Assembly (NCBI GenBank): GCA_016706365.1
Contig: JADJJU010000027.1
Span: 1 to 16,649 of the forward strand
Source: Saprospiraceae bacterium
GTDB taxonomy: Bacteria > Bacteroidota > Bacteroidia > Chitinophagales > Saprospiraceae
DNA length: 16,649 nucleotides
Direction of reading: 5' to 3'
Both the position numbers and the translations under genes were made by a program. Shown here one piece after another: positions 1-8,616 of the stretch (positions are counted from its first letter, which is position 1; the number at the start of each line of letters is the position of its first letter). The notes beneath the pieces were generated by a model that did not search any database, was not told where the DNA came from, and was given only the letters and a program-made list of their open reading frames with translations.

Positions 1-371
1 AAAATTCAGATCGTTGGAGACGATCTTTTGTGATTAACACTCAAAGACTTCAACGGGGAATCGATGAAGGGTAGCAAACTCTATACTGAAAGTGAAAGTG
101 AATCAAATCGGATCCTATTTCAGAAACCATAGATACTGTTGCATTAGCAACCCGTCACAGCTACACATCAGTGATGAGTCATAGAAGCGGAGAGACAGAA
201 GATACTACAATTGCGGATCTGGCAGTTGCATTGAATACAGGCCAGATCAAAACCGGATCTGCTTCACGTTCTGACAGGATTGCTAAATACAATCAATTAA
301 TCAGAATTGAACAAGAATCGGGCGCAGAAGGAGTATTCCCCGGCAGGGCGATTTTAAGGTTGATTTTTTGA
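1..371 (+). CDS. eno: Enolase, C-terminal part (5' end outside window)
   Basis: Enolase interconverts 2-phosphoglycerate and phosphoenolpyruvate in cytosolic glycolysis. Only about the last 120 residues lie here. Clear family motifs are GDDLFVINTQRLQRGI near the start, HSYTSVMSHRSGETEDTTIA (codons from about 152), then TGQIKTGSASRSDRIAKYNQ and the usual ending FPGRAILR before TGA at 369-371. The frame breaks at least three times. One T is missing from the run at 26-29 (CTTTTG where CTTTTTG is needed) and one G from the run at 69-71; a further break lies near 100-120, between the NQIGS and ETIDTVALATRH motifs. Enolase is normally single-copy and essential, so these look like base-calling errors. 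The identity is near certain from the C-terminal signature. Confidence 0.95.
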
Positions 372-539
372 TAAATGCCTGAATGGCAGTTATTCACAAA
401 AGGTGGATAATATTTATATATTATAAAAAAATATGTAATATGTAACGCTGTTTGTATTGTAAAATGCACTTTCTGTACTATTTTTACATTACAAATAATC
501 GTAATATGATAAAAGCGTTACAAATTAAGAATTAGGAAA

Positions 540-839
540 GTGGAAAGCAAGATTTCGGAAGCACTCAAGAGTAAATACATATTACTATTGTTAGTGTTTT
601 TGGATGGATGCTTTATTTTTGATAAGCATAGGTTTTGCACTCAATTTCAGCTGTATATGACCAGAGGCACATTAGAAAGGACAAGGTCAACTACGCTGGA
701 ATGATCACTGTCTGCAAAATGAACGGCAAGCCTTGAGAGATACAAAGAAAAGTTTGCCAGAGAGAAATACTTTATACAGAGAAAAATGAAGATATCTTCA
801 TTATAGTACGAGAACAAAAACATAGATTAACATCTGTAG
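540..839 (+). CDS. Septum formation initiator (DivIC/FtsB-like), frameshifted
   Basis: This is a small bitopic division protein expected to act in the divisome with FtsL/FtsQ-like partners. From the GTG at 540, preceded by AGGAAAG, the frame gives a short cytosolic head, a hydrophobic helix (YILLLLVFLDGCFIFD), then a coiled-coil region rich in Leu, Arg, Lys and Glu (LERDKVNYAGMI, LQNERQALRDTKKK). It ends in the family signature FAREKYFIQRKNEDIFII (about 755-805). About 95 residues is normal length. Reading it needs three or four small corrections near 684, 710 and 783. The stop probably overlaps the start of sucD. The position just downstream of enolase matches the order seen in many Bacteroidota. 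The family call is firm; the exact ends are approximate. Confidence 0.82.
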
Positions 840-1777
840 TTTTAGTGAACAAGGCTTCCAAATTATAGTACAAGGATTTACAGGAAAAAGGAAGGAACAT
901 TTCATGCCGGTCAGATGATTGAATATAGCACCGGATATAGTGGGTGGGTGTGACTCCCGGAGTAGGAGGAGTTAGGCACCTTGGAGAGGCTGTTTTTAAT
1001 ACAGTTACTGGTACTGTGCAAAAGAAGGGCCGATGTTTCTTCAAAGTTTTGTTCCGCATAAGCTTTCGGTGCTGACGCCATTATGGAAGCTGCGAAGCAG
1101 GGTGAAAGTCATCTTTGTATCACTGAAAGGAATTCCTGTTCAGGAGATGGTCAAAGTAAAATCTTATATCAGCCGGTTTGATTGCCACTTAATTGGACAA
1201 ATTGTCCTGGCATTATTACACCTGACGAAGCTAAAAGTTGGAGTTATGCCAGGGTTCATCCATCGCAAAAGGAACCATTGGTATTGTGTCCCGTTCAGGC
1301 ACATTGACATGTAAAGCTGTGGATCAGGTAACAAAGGCAGGATTGGAGATCCAATCTCTTGTATGGGATTGGAAGTCTATTGTTGGCGGTGTACCTCTAC
1401 GCAAGAAGCAGTATTTTTGATTATTGATGGAGGACCCGGAGACTGAAGGGATAGTGTGATTGGAGATTGGAGGAAATATGGAAGCAGACGCTGCCTACTG
1501 GATAAGGAACGTGGTTACAAAGCCTGTTGGAAGGTTTCATTGCAGGACAGTCCGCCAAAAGGAAGAAAAATGGGCCACGCTGGTGCAATCATCGGAGGAG
1601 AAGATGATACTGCAGAAGCAAAAATGCGGATCATGGAAGCTTGCGGAGATCTCCACAGTAAGATGTCCGGCTGAAATTGAAAGTGATAAGGATCTGCGGT
1701 CCAACAAACTAGTATGGATTCTCTCCGAACATATTTTGTGTCGAGATGAAGGGAAGGCTCACCGAAGGGAGCCTTAA
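831..1777 (+). CDS. sucD: Succinate-CoA ligase (ADP-forming) alpha subunit, frameshifted
   Basis: SucD pairs with SucB to make succinate and ATP from succinyl-CoA in the TCA cycle. It carries the CoA-binding fold and the phosphorylated histidine. Corrected pieces in order are LVNKASKIIVQGFTGK (about 842-885), FHAGQMIEYST, GVTPG...HLGEAVFNTV (about 950-1000), GIPVQEMVKVKSYISRF, IGPNCPGIITPDEAKVGVMP, IGIVSRSGTLT (about 1270-1310), MIGEIGGNMEADAAY and the active-site GHAGAII, with the His codon at 1576-1578. At least eight indels interrupt it, many in short homopolymers; for example GGACAAATTGTCCTGG should encode GPNCPG. No ATG is visible at the expected start near 831, and a two-base loss there is likely. 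The family usually ends soon after CPAEI (about 1670), so the last 30 codons to TAA 1777 may be off-frame. Confidence 0.9.
1754..1775 (+). terminator. Hairpin at the end of sucD
   Basis: AAGGCTC (1754-1760) pairs perfectly with GAGCCTT (1769-1775) around an 8-nt loop. No T-run follows, so it is only a candidate terminator. It overlaps the apparent 3' end of sucD, which supports the gene really ending slightly earlier. Confidence 0.5.
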
Positions 1778-1786
1778 ATCCTGGAA

Positions 1787-1865
1787 ATATAAGATATGAT
1801 ATAAGAGATAAGAGATAAGATATAAGATATAAGATATAAGATATAAGATATAAGATAAGAATAAG
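1787..1865. repeat. Heptamer tandem array (ATATAAG unit)
   Basis: About ten consecutive units with period 7, mostly ATATAAG, with variants ATATGAT and ATAAGAG and a few truncated ATAAG units. It follows the sucD hairpin directly. A related array of GATATGA/GATATAA lies at 13441-13474. The repeats do not encode a continuous repetitive peptide and have no spacers. Confidence 0.9.
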
Positions 1866-1879
1866 TTGACAATTCTTCT

Positions 1880-2480
1880 ATACCCTCTAATAAGTTATTC
1901 AAATCTGCCACTCCACTTCTCTATCAGTTGTCCTTTTCACCAATTCTTAAACTCTTTGACTGTGGTCTTCATAGTACAAAACCTCACCATCAATCCCATT
2001 CCTTCACGATTGAATCTGTATGTATCTCCACATTCCCCCCTTTGGGATGTTCTCCGATTTTGGATGGTCTCTAACTGTCCTTCCCCCTCCCGGTTTTTTT
2101 TTATGGTTGGTACCCTATGTACTCCCTGCTTCTAATCCCCGGCCTCTACACCTTGTTTAACTACCCTTCGCACCCATTCATAGTTCGGTGGTTTTGGTGC
2201 CGTTTTTTGGTGTTTTATATTCTTCCTCCCCCATCTCCTCCTACATCTTTTTAAGTCTCACCATTGCTTCTGTCCACCACCATTGCTCCACCCAATCTTT
2301 GGTGTCATCCTTCTCTCCCCACCATTCGCTGGCATCTTTCCCTCCATATTGTTTATCCATCCGCGCTGTTTAAAAATCTGCCCTCCTGTTACCCCCATCC
2401 CGATCTGGAAACTCCACCCCACCGTACCCTTGCCTCCTAACTTTCTGGTTGCTCTCTACGGGCTTTTGTTGTAATTACTC
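1880..2480 (-). other. Pyrimidine-rich stretch; possible broken minus-strand gene, unrecognised
   Basis: The plus strand is extremely pyrimidine-rich; 2221-2280 has 48 of 60. Read on the minus strand, several pieces look protein-like: EWWGEKDDTKDWVEQWWWTE (about 2325-2265), PPNYEWVRRVVKQGVEAGD (about 2193-2135) followed in the same frame by KQGVHRVPTIKKNREGEGQL, and GDTYRFNREGMGLMVRF to FKNW (about 2025-1940). They are joined only across in-frame stops and at least one frameshift. No start codon or family could be recognised. It may be a decayed or error-ridden gene, or simply a purine-rich non-coding segment whose translation is Arg/Gly/Trp-rich. No plus-strand gene is supported. Confidence 0.35.
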
Positions 2481-2551
2481 TGTTTGTTGCGGGGTGAATT
2501 ATGAGTTATTGAATAAAGAGTCAATGTTGATTTTGACAGCCGTAAACAGCC

Positions 2552-2634
2552 CACTATGCCCACAATCATATTCAGGATTGTAATGTAGGGCAAATAAATA
2601 TTGCCCTCTCTCATGACATACAACCAGGTGAACA
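2552..2634. repeat. Palindrome-bearing repeat, copy 1
   Basis: First of two near-identical direct copies, 112 bp apart. It begins CACTATGCCCACAATC and contains two hairpins: ACAATC/GATTGT, then a GGGCAAATA/TATTTGCCC palindrome (2588-2606) that here lacks one G and one T relative to copy 2. The form is that of a REP/MITE-like intergenic element. No transposase is nearby. Confidence 0.85.
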
Positions 2635-2663
2635 TCTATTGCGAATAATGATTTAGTTAACTG

Positions 2664-2748
2664 CACTATGCCCACAATCATATTCAGGATTGTAATGTAG
2701 GGGCAAATAAATATTTGCCCTCTCTCATGACAAACAGCCAGTTGAACA
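2664..2748. repeat. Palindrome-bearing repeat, copy 2
   Basis: Second copy, carrying the perfect palindrome GGGCAAATA-AA-TATTTGCCC at 2701-2720 and the upstream ACAATC/GATTGT hairpin. It differs from copy 1 by two one-base length changes in runs and a few substitutions towards its end. It is followed by AACAGCCAGTT, a motif that recurs beside the heptamer array at 13431-13495. Confidence 0.85.
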
Positions 2749-2911
2749 GGTGGTGTGAATTATGAATGATAATTGAAACAGGCAGTTTTAACTGTTGTTT
2801 AGACACACAATCAGCTTCAGGGTTTTAGATGAGGAGCTAATCACGATTTGCCCTTTGTCACAAACACAAATTAGAGCTGACCTGAGTTTAACAATAATAA
2901 GGTGTGTATGC

Positions 2912-3685
2912 TTACTTATCCTGCAATTTTCTGGCCATTTTACAACCCAGGATCTGGGAGTGAACCGTATTCCGGTGGCCATAATTGTATTCATTAAACC
3001 ATGAATGGCTACGACTTTTCCCTTCATCATTGCTTTGTATCCATAAGAGGCGACAGATTTAGCATCCGGGAGTTTGCGGCCTTTCACTAATTTACTTTCA
3101 TTCAGATCTGCTGCATCCTGGAAGCCACTGGCTGTAGGACCAGGACAAAGGGCTGTAACTGTTACACCTGATCCTTCGAGTTCATTTGCGATAGCTTCAC
3201 TGAAATGTAGAACAAATGCTTTACTAGCATAATAAACACTCATAGTAGGGCCAGGTTGGAAGGAAGCAGTAGAGGCAACATTCATGATCCTTCCATTTCT
3301 CCTTTTTATCATATCGGGTAGGTAGAGATGTGTCAGATGTGTCAATGCAAGGATATTGAGATTGATCATCTGTGCTTGTTTGTCCCAATTGCTTTCAGCA
3401 AACATAGCAAAATCACCAAGTCCTGCATTGTTAATCAAATAGTCTATCCTCAACTGATGCATTTGTGTAAAATTATAAACTAATTGAGCACTGTCCGCAA
3501 TACTTAAGTCCAAAGCCAGTACATGCACTTTGATATTGTGTTTATTTTCTAGAAGGAGCAAGTTCCTTGAGGGCTTTTTCTGATCTGGCCACCAAAACTA
3601 AATCCGTTTTGTTCTGTGCAAAGATGTGAGCAAGTTCAAGTCCTATTCCAGAGGACGCGCCGGTGATGAGAGCATTCTTATTCAT
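2912..3685 (-). CDS. Short-chain dehydrogenase/reductase, frameshifted
   Basis: A classical SDR of about 255 residues, expected to be a cytosolic NAD(P)-dependent oxidoreductase; the substrate cannot be read from sequence. It starts at ATG 3685-3683 (MNKNALITGASSGIGLELAH), giving the Rossmann TGxxxGxG motif at once. Next come the DLS acidic region, LINNAGLG (about residue 90), the catalytic Ser in NVASTAS and the Tyr/Lys pair in YYASKAF (about residue 160). CPGPTASGF follows, as in DltE/YqjQ-type members. One frameshift lies near 3555. A missing A opposite 2938-2941 hides the natural end VVKMARKLQDK and TAA at 2914-2912; without it the frame runs on to 2788. It lies 49 bp downstream of the TetR gene, with a matching operator between them. 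Confidence 0.9.
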
Positions 3686-3703
3686 GATAGTGTTGTTTTA
3701 AAG

Positions 3704-3717
3704 TGAATATATATTCA
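3704..3717. promoter_or_regulatory. Candidate TetR operator upstream of the SDR gene
   Basis: TGAATATATATTCA is a perfect 14-bp palindrome, 18 bp upstream of the SDR ATG. On the minus strand its left flank extends to ATAAATGAAT, identical to the half-site of the operator upstream of the tetR gene (4321-4344). The shared form is TGAAT-N4-ATTCA. Binding is inferred. Confidence 0.65.
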
Positions 3718-3734
3718 TTTATTATTAAAAAAAA

Positions 3735-4309
3735 TTATTTGCGAATGCTGTTCCAGGCCATTTGGAAGCTTTGCTCGAAGATCTCCTGACTTGGATGAGT
3801 AGATGTGTTTACAAAATATTTGACAATTTCAAGTGTAGCCCCCATGATGTGGCTCATCATAATTTCCGGGGGGATTTTCATGATTAGATCTTCTTCCTGA
3901 GCTTTTAATAATATTTCTAATAGAGGGGCAACCAACTCATCAGACCTGGACTTTGTCTCTGCTGATAATAGAGAAGAATAAGCGTATTGCTCAATGAAAA
4001 GCATTTTTGGGTATTCCTTTAAACTGATTGTAAAGTATGCTGACCAGAGTTTTTTGAATGAAATAAAAAGCTGTCTGTGGGTCGTGTGTTTTCAAACATC
4101 TGTTTGATTTTCTCTTCTTTAAGTTGTAAAAAAAGTGTATTAATTAGCTCTTCTTTATTCTTAAAATATATGTACAAAGTGCCTGTCGCCATGCCAGCTT
4201 CTTTGGCAACATCTGCCATCCTTAAATCCGTATATCCACTCTTCATGATTAACGAAAGAGTCGAATCATAAATTAGCGCAATTTTACCCGGATCTTTTGC
4301 TCTTGCCAT
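3735..4309 (-). CDS. TetR/AcrR family transcriptional regulator, frameshifted
   Basis: A regulator of about 190 residues. The N-terminal half (start ATG 4309-4307, MARAKDPGKIALIYDSTLSL) has the TetR helix-turn-helix: MADVAKEAGMATGTLYIYFK with KNKEEL after it (about residues 32-56). The C-terminal half (to TAA 3735) is the helical ligand/dimer domain, ending MAWNSIRK. One frameshift near 4005-4040 separates them; the joined reading passes through KEYPKMLFIEQYAY. An operator-like palindrome lies 11 bp upstream of its start and a second in front of the SDR gene. It therefore probably represses itself and the SDR until a ligand binds. The ligand is unknown. Confidence 0.9.
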
Positions 4310-4320
4310 TGTGGGTGTAA

Positions 4321-4344
4321 ATAAATGAATTATTATTCATTTAT
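4321..4344. promoter_or_regulatory. Candidate TetR operator upstream of its own gene
   Basis: ATAAATGAAT-TATT-ATTCATTTAT is a perfect inverted repeat with 10-bp arms and a 4-bp centre, 11 bp upstream of the tetR ATG. It shares ATAAATGAAT-N4-ATTCA with the site at 3704-3717, as expected for an autoregulated TetR operator. Confidence 0.7.
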
Positions 4345-4392
4345 ACAAGCTTCCGGGGAATTTTAATTACATACATTCATAGAAAAGCTTTC

Positions 4393-7023
4393 CTAACGCA
4401 AACCATTGAGGACAGTTTTCAAATCCATTGGGTCCTTCAGGATTTCTTTCCAGAGATCCCCTTTCTCAGCGAGACGGGGAAGGATGGTAAAGTAGTTAAA
4501 TTCATTCATGTCAAAGGAATCACTTAGCTCATTCCAGTCTAATGGAGTACTGACCCCAAGATTGGGTCGGGGACGGAGAGAATATATACTGGCCATGGTT
4601 TTTCCACGCCCATTCTGAAGATAATCAAGATAGACTTTGCCTTTCCTTTTCGCAGGCATCCTTTCTAAACTAGTGATTCCCGGAAGTTGCTTATGCACCA
4701 TCTGGCTAATTAGATGTGAGAAATTCCTGGTTTGCTCATATGAATATTTAGGAAGAACCGGTATAAATACATGTAAACCATTTCCACCAGAAGTTTTCAG
4801 GAATCCCTTAACATTTAATGCATCCAGAACTTCTTTCAGTTTCAATGCAGTTTTAATAGTATTGCCAAGGGGGGCATCCTTGGGATCAATGTCAAAAATG
4901 ATAAAGTCGGGGTTATTAATGGACCCCACGCGGCTTGCCCATGGATTGATTTCAATACAGCCCCAATTTGCCATGAATAATAAGGAATCCTTATCCTGGC
5001 ATAGCATGTATTCGATTGACTCCTCCTTAGAATCTGACTTGATTTTACGTGTTTTAATCCATTTGGGTACCATCCCTTCCACATTTTTCTGAAAGAATCC
5101 CTCAGACTTCAGGCCATCCGGAGTTCGTCTGAGTGATTCTGGTCTGTCAAGTAAATGTGGAAGAATAAAATCGGCTATCTCATTATAATAAGAGATAACA
5201 TGACCTTTTGTGATTTTCTCTTTTGGCCAGAAAATCTTATCCAGATTTGTAAACGAAACTTTGTTACTTAATTCCTTTGCTTTTGCTTCAGTAAGCTTTA
5301 GTGGAAGATTTTCTTTGTTCGATAATTTACCAGAGTCAAGCTTCTTCATATTTTCTTTATTTTCTGCTACTGCATCAGTTTCAAATTGAGGGATTTCCAG
5401 GACAACCTCCCTGGCATTTTTATCTGGCCTCAGCCCAAGATAAACAGGATGCCGCATGCTGTTTGTTTCTGTAAGTTCCGAATATTTGATCTGGGCGACC
5501 AAAATGGGGTTTACCCAATGTACAGATTTTTCATGAGGGGGATCTGTGAAAGGTGATGTTTTGCGTTCTAACTTTTCTAATTTTTGCGTTAATTCTTTCA
5601 GGATTGATTCTGTAAATCCGGTACCAACTTTTCCAGAATATCTCAGAGTTTCACCTTCATAATAGCCACAGAGAAGAGCGCCCAATCCCTTCCGACTTCC
5701 ACCAGGCTCTGTATAGCCGCCTATAACCATCTCTTGGTGCTGAAGCAATTTTATTTTCAACCAATCCTTGCTTCGTTTGGCAGAATAGTACTTAGAATTT
5801 GCCCGTTTGGCAATGATTCCCTCTGCTCCTGATTGTTTGGCTTTTTCCAGGGCTTTCAAGCCATGTTGAGTTATGTGTTCAGAATAGAAGATGTTATCCA
5901 ATTTGGGTAATAGTGCCTTCAGAATTTTCTTACGCTGAATTAATTCAAGTGGTCGAAGGTCAAAACCATTAAAATAGAGAATATCAAAAACATAAAACTT
6001 AAGTATTCCACGTTTGGGATTATCTTCGAAATGCTGCAACCATTGGAAACGACTTTTCCCCATACTGTCTTCAACAACGATTTCACCGTCAGGATCAAGT
6101 TTTTTTGGAAACATTTTTCCAAAGCTTCTACAATGGAGGGGTACTTAGTAAATTTCAAACCATTCCTTGAAATGAGCTTCGCAGCTTTTTCATTTATTTC
6201 TGCCAATGCTCTGTAACCATCATATTTGTCTTCGAAAATCCATTCTTCATTGTCAAATGCCTCATCAGCAAGCGTAGCCAGCATAGGTCTCCAATCAGAA
6301 GGAAAATTGTCTATTTTTTTGCCGCTGCAAAGGTCCCTCGCATGGAATCCTTCTTTAGATGAATCGATGACAGAAACATCGATATGTTTTCAGCTCTTTC
6401 AACTTTTTTTGAATCCATTTTGGATTCATCCCTTAATGACTTCATTCTTCACTCCTGTAGCAACTTGATCCAGGGTTTTGCCGCTTAATACTGATTTTCA
6501 TCAAAGCTATTTTTAGGGTCAGCAAACTCGTCTTTCGATTTCATTAAAAGCCATTGGCGTGTTTCTTCATCGCCTTTCATAAGCACCATATGCCAGGAAC
6601 CATTGAGTTTTTTCACCTTTCAGTACAATTTTAATTGCTCCATCCTTCAGTGTTTTTTTTCATGAGGAATTGTCTTTGATAACATCTTCATTTCCCTCAG
6701 CATGATAGATTCCATTATCCCAGACTATAACTGTTCCGCCGCCATATTCGCCCTGAGGAATGATTCCTTCAAAATCAATGTAATCCATTGGGTGATCCTC
6801 CGTTTGGATCGCTAATCTTTTGTCTGCAGGGTTGGCAGAAGGACCTTTAGGGACAGCCCAGCTGACGAGCACTCCATTTATTTCCAATCTAAAATCATAG
6901 TGAAGTCTGGAGGCAGCGTGTTTTTGAACAACGAATCGCAAAGCACCACCGGATTCCTTTTTCGATCCTTTAGGCTCCTTTGTTTTCTTGAAATTTCTCT
7001 TACTGTTATATTTTCAGAGACAT
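4393..7023 (-). CDS. ligD: ATP-dependent DNA ligase D (PE–Lig–Pol), frameshifted
   Basis: LigD is the multifunctional ligase of bacterial non-homologous end joining, working with Ku on broken DNA ends. Domain order here is 3'-phosphoesterase, ligase, primase/polymerase. The PE part (about 6960-6480) has QKHAASRLHYDFRLE and EDHPMDY with the conserved His and Asp. The ligase part (about 6300-5400) has PMLATL, catalytic Lys in EDKYDGYR, RNG, EGIIAKR and KRSKDWLKIK, then the OB-fold GGYTEPGGSRKGLG. The Pol part (about 5290-4400) has FTNLDKIFWP, the metal-binding FDIDPKDAP and SGGNGLHVFIP. Start ATG 7023-7021 reads MSLKYNSKRNFKKTKEPKG after one base is removed near 7010. Further breaks cluster at 6290-6660, and one lies in the 7-T run at 6100-6106. 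The last 1.7 kb is clean. It starts 3 bp after the Ku stop. Confidence 0.95.
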
Positions 7024-7026
7024 ACC

Positions 7027-7814
7027 TTAATTCTGAATGGCTTCCAGACTAGCTTTTAATTGAGCGAGTAAATCATCTTCCACCGGTTTTTTCTTTGCAG
7101 GAGTGGTTTCTTCTTTGAGTGCAACTTTTTTACCTTTAGGAGTGGCTGCTTTCTTTTTGATTAGCTTCATAAGCTCATCTTTGTAAGTGTCTTTATATTT
7201 TGATGGATCAAATTTTTCTGTAAGCTGATCAATGATGGACATCGCCATGTCCAACTCTTTTTTCTGAATTTTGATGTCTCCCGGAATATTTGCTTCTTCA
7301 GGATCTCTGAGTTCATCCTCAAAACGGAGTTGGATCAACAGGATTGCACCATCTTCTTCTTTCAAAATAGCGAGATGCTCTTTGGTTCGCAGAACAAATT
7401 TTGAAAGCCCTACCTTACCGGATTTTTTGAGTGCTTCCCGAAGTAATGCATAAGTTTTAGCGGCAGCTTTTTCTGGTTCAACGATGTAAGGTTTTTCCAG
7501 ATATTTAGAAGGAATTTCTTCTTCAAGAACGAATTCAAAGATTTCAATAGACTTCGTTTTTTCCGGTAATACTTTTTCAAAATCACTGTCCTCCAATACT
7601 ACATAATCTCCATTTCTTTTTGGTAACCCTTGGCAATCTCGTCCCAGGGGACTTCTTTACCATCTGCTTTGCAGACCCGAACGTACTGAATGGCGCATTG
7701 ATCCTTCCTGCGAATCATGTTCAGGTCAATGCCACTCGAAGTAGCTCCACTGTATAACTTAATTGGTATATTGACAAGACCGAAATTGATGCTGCCTTTC
7801 CAAATTGCTTTCAT
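7027..7814 (-). CDS. ku: Ku protein (NHEJ DNA-end binding), frameshifted
   Basis: Bacterial Ku forms a homodimeric ring on double-strand ends and recruits LigD. The start ATG 7814-7812 gives MKAIWKGSINFGLVNIPIKL, the typical Ku N-terminus. The core continues with CKADGKEVPWDEIAKGYQK, then YVVLEDSDFEKVLPEKTKSI and FVLRTKEHLAILKEEDGAIL. The C-terminus is a Lys-rich extension (KKKAATPKGKKVAL, TPAKKKP), common in bacterial Ku and linked to DNA and LigD contacts. About 262 residues is normal. One frameshift sits at the T-run 7617-7621, where an extra base restores KKNGDYVVLED. It is cotranscribed with ligD, 3 bp apart. Confidence 0.95.
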
Positions 7815-7940
7815 AAGAATTGATTGAATTGTAAAGTTCAGGAATAGTTTAATCTGAATATTACATAATTCCTTAAATTACTTACATTCCATTCGGGTAA
7901 ATAAAGTCCCACTCTTACTCTAACACGCACTGCATCAGGG

Positions 7941-7998
7941 ATGGGAGCGAGCACGAGGAAGGGACGACCGAAGTAAAGCGGACAGCCCGACCTCGTGT
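7941..7998. repeat. GC-rich inverted repeat in the Ku / hexapeptide-protein intergenic gap
   Basis: CACGAGG (7952-7958) and CCTCGTG (7991-7997) pair around a 32-nt GC-rich interior containing CGGACAGCCCGA. It stands out from the AT-rich flanks. On the minus strand it reads CACGAGGTCGGGCTGTCCGC, which resembles a scattered intergenic repeat of Bacteroidota genomes (recalled, not searched). Nothing else is seen between 7815 and 8060. Confidence 0.45.
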
Positions 7999-8060
7999 AA
8001 ACTGAAATTGCATATTCAAAAATTGCAACTTTCAGATTACCTCGAGGGGATGCCCAAATC

Positions 8061-8507
8061 TTATTTCTTTTTCCAGATTTTGTAGAGATCTTCCTGAGAT
8101 GGAAGGTTATCCGGAACCACTCTAAGGGGCTCACAAGGTTCCCAGTTTTGGTTCATTTCAGTGGGGAGTTGCTGGTATAATTCTGTGCCTGCAGTTTTCC
8201 AGGCGAGCATCTCATCGCTAACCTGACGGAGAATTTTGTAAGGATTTCCCGCCACCAAACTACGGGCGGGGATGCGGGATTGTGCTCTAATGAATGTGAG
8301 GGCACCAACGATACATTCATCCTCAATAATCGCTTCGTCCATGATGACTGCATTCATCCCAATGAGACAATTTTTTCTCCTCTAATGGCGCTCCGGGTCC
8401 GATGTAAACATTCCGCCTATGATAACATTGCCTGTGACTGCGGCCTGAGGGTGGATAAAGGCAGATTCATGTACTACCGGAATAAAAGGACCAAATCTAT
8501 AAATCAT
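8061..8507 (-). CDS. PaaY/gamma-carbonic-anhydrase-like hexapeptide protein, internally deleted
   Basis: The reading starts at ATG 8507-8505 with MIYRFGPFIPVVHESAFIHP, then AAVTGNVIIGG, NVYIGPGAAIRG, and continues CLIGMNAVIMDEAIIEDECI, VGALTFI, SLVAGNPYKILRQVSDEMLA to the stop at 8061. This is the left-handed beta-helix family of PaaY/CaiE and related gamma-carbonic anhydrases, cytosolic trimers of about 195 residues. Here only about 150 remain. Roughly 45 codons between the AIRG and CLIGM motifs (about 8385-8370) are absent. In the family that segment holds the metal-binding histidines (MHG and GHIGHGAILHGC motifs). Small frameshifts also occur near 8375-8420. As written the protein could not bind metal normally, so it is a real pseudogene or an assembly deletion. 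The role of this homologue is not evident from its neighbours. Confidence 0.82.
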
Positions 8508-8616
8508 CAGCAAAGGCGGATTAAATGTTAAAATTCATGGACTGCACCCAACAGAGAAAGCGTGGCAGGCGTATGTAAATGTATAGACAAGACTTTTAAA
8601 ACTATAAAAAACTCAT

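Noticed and set aside
772..1059. 95-codon minus-strand open frame
   Set aside because: It lies opposite the septum protein and sucD, whose plus-strand motifs are unmistakable; its own translation matches nothing.
1..1777. Degraded pseudogene cluster (eno, septum protein, sucD)
   Set aside because: Errors are mainly one-base length changes in runs and the protein motifs between them are unchanged, which is not how long-dead genes look.
1787..1865. CRISPR array
   Set aside because: Units are 7 bp and contiguous with no spacers; no cas genes are near.
4637..5092. 151-codon plus-strand open frame
   Set aside because: Antisense to the LigD polymerase domain, which is intact and has its catalytic motifs.
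7838..8134. 98-codon minus-strand open frame
   Set aside because: Its first part is an off-frame reading of the hexapeptide protein's 3' end and the rest crosses the GC-rich inverted repeat.
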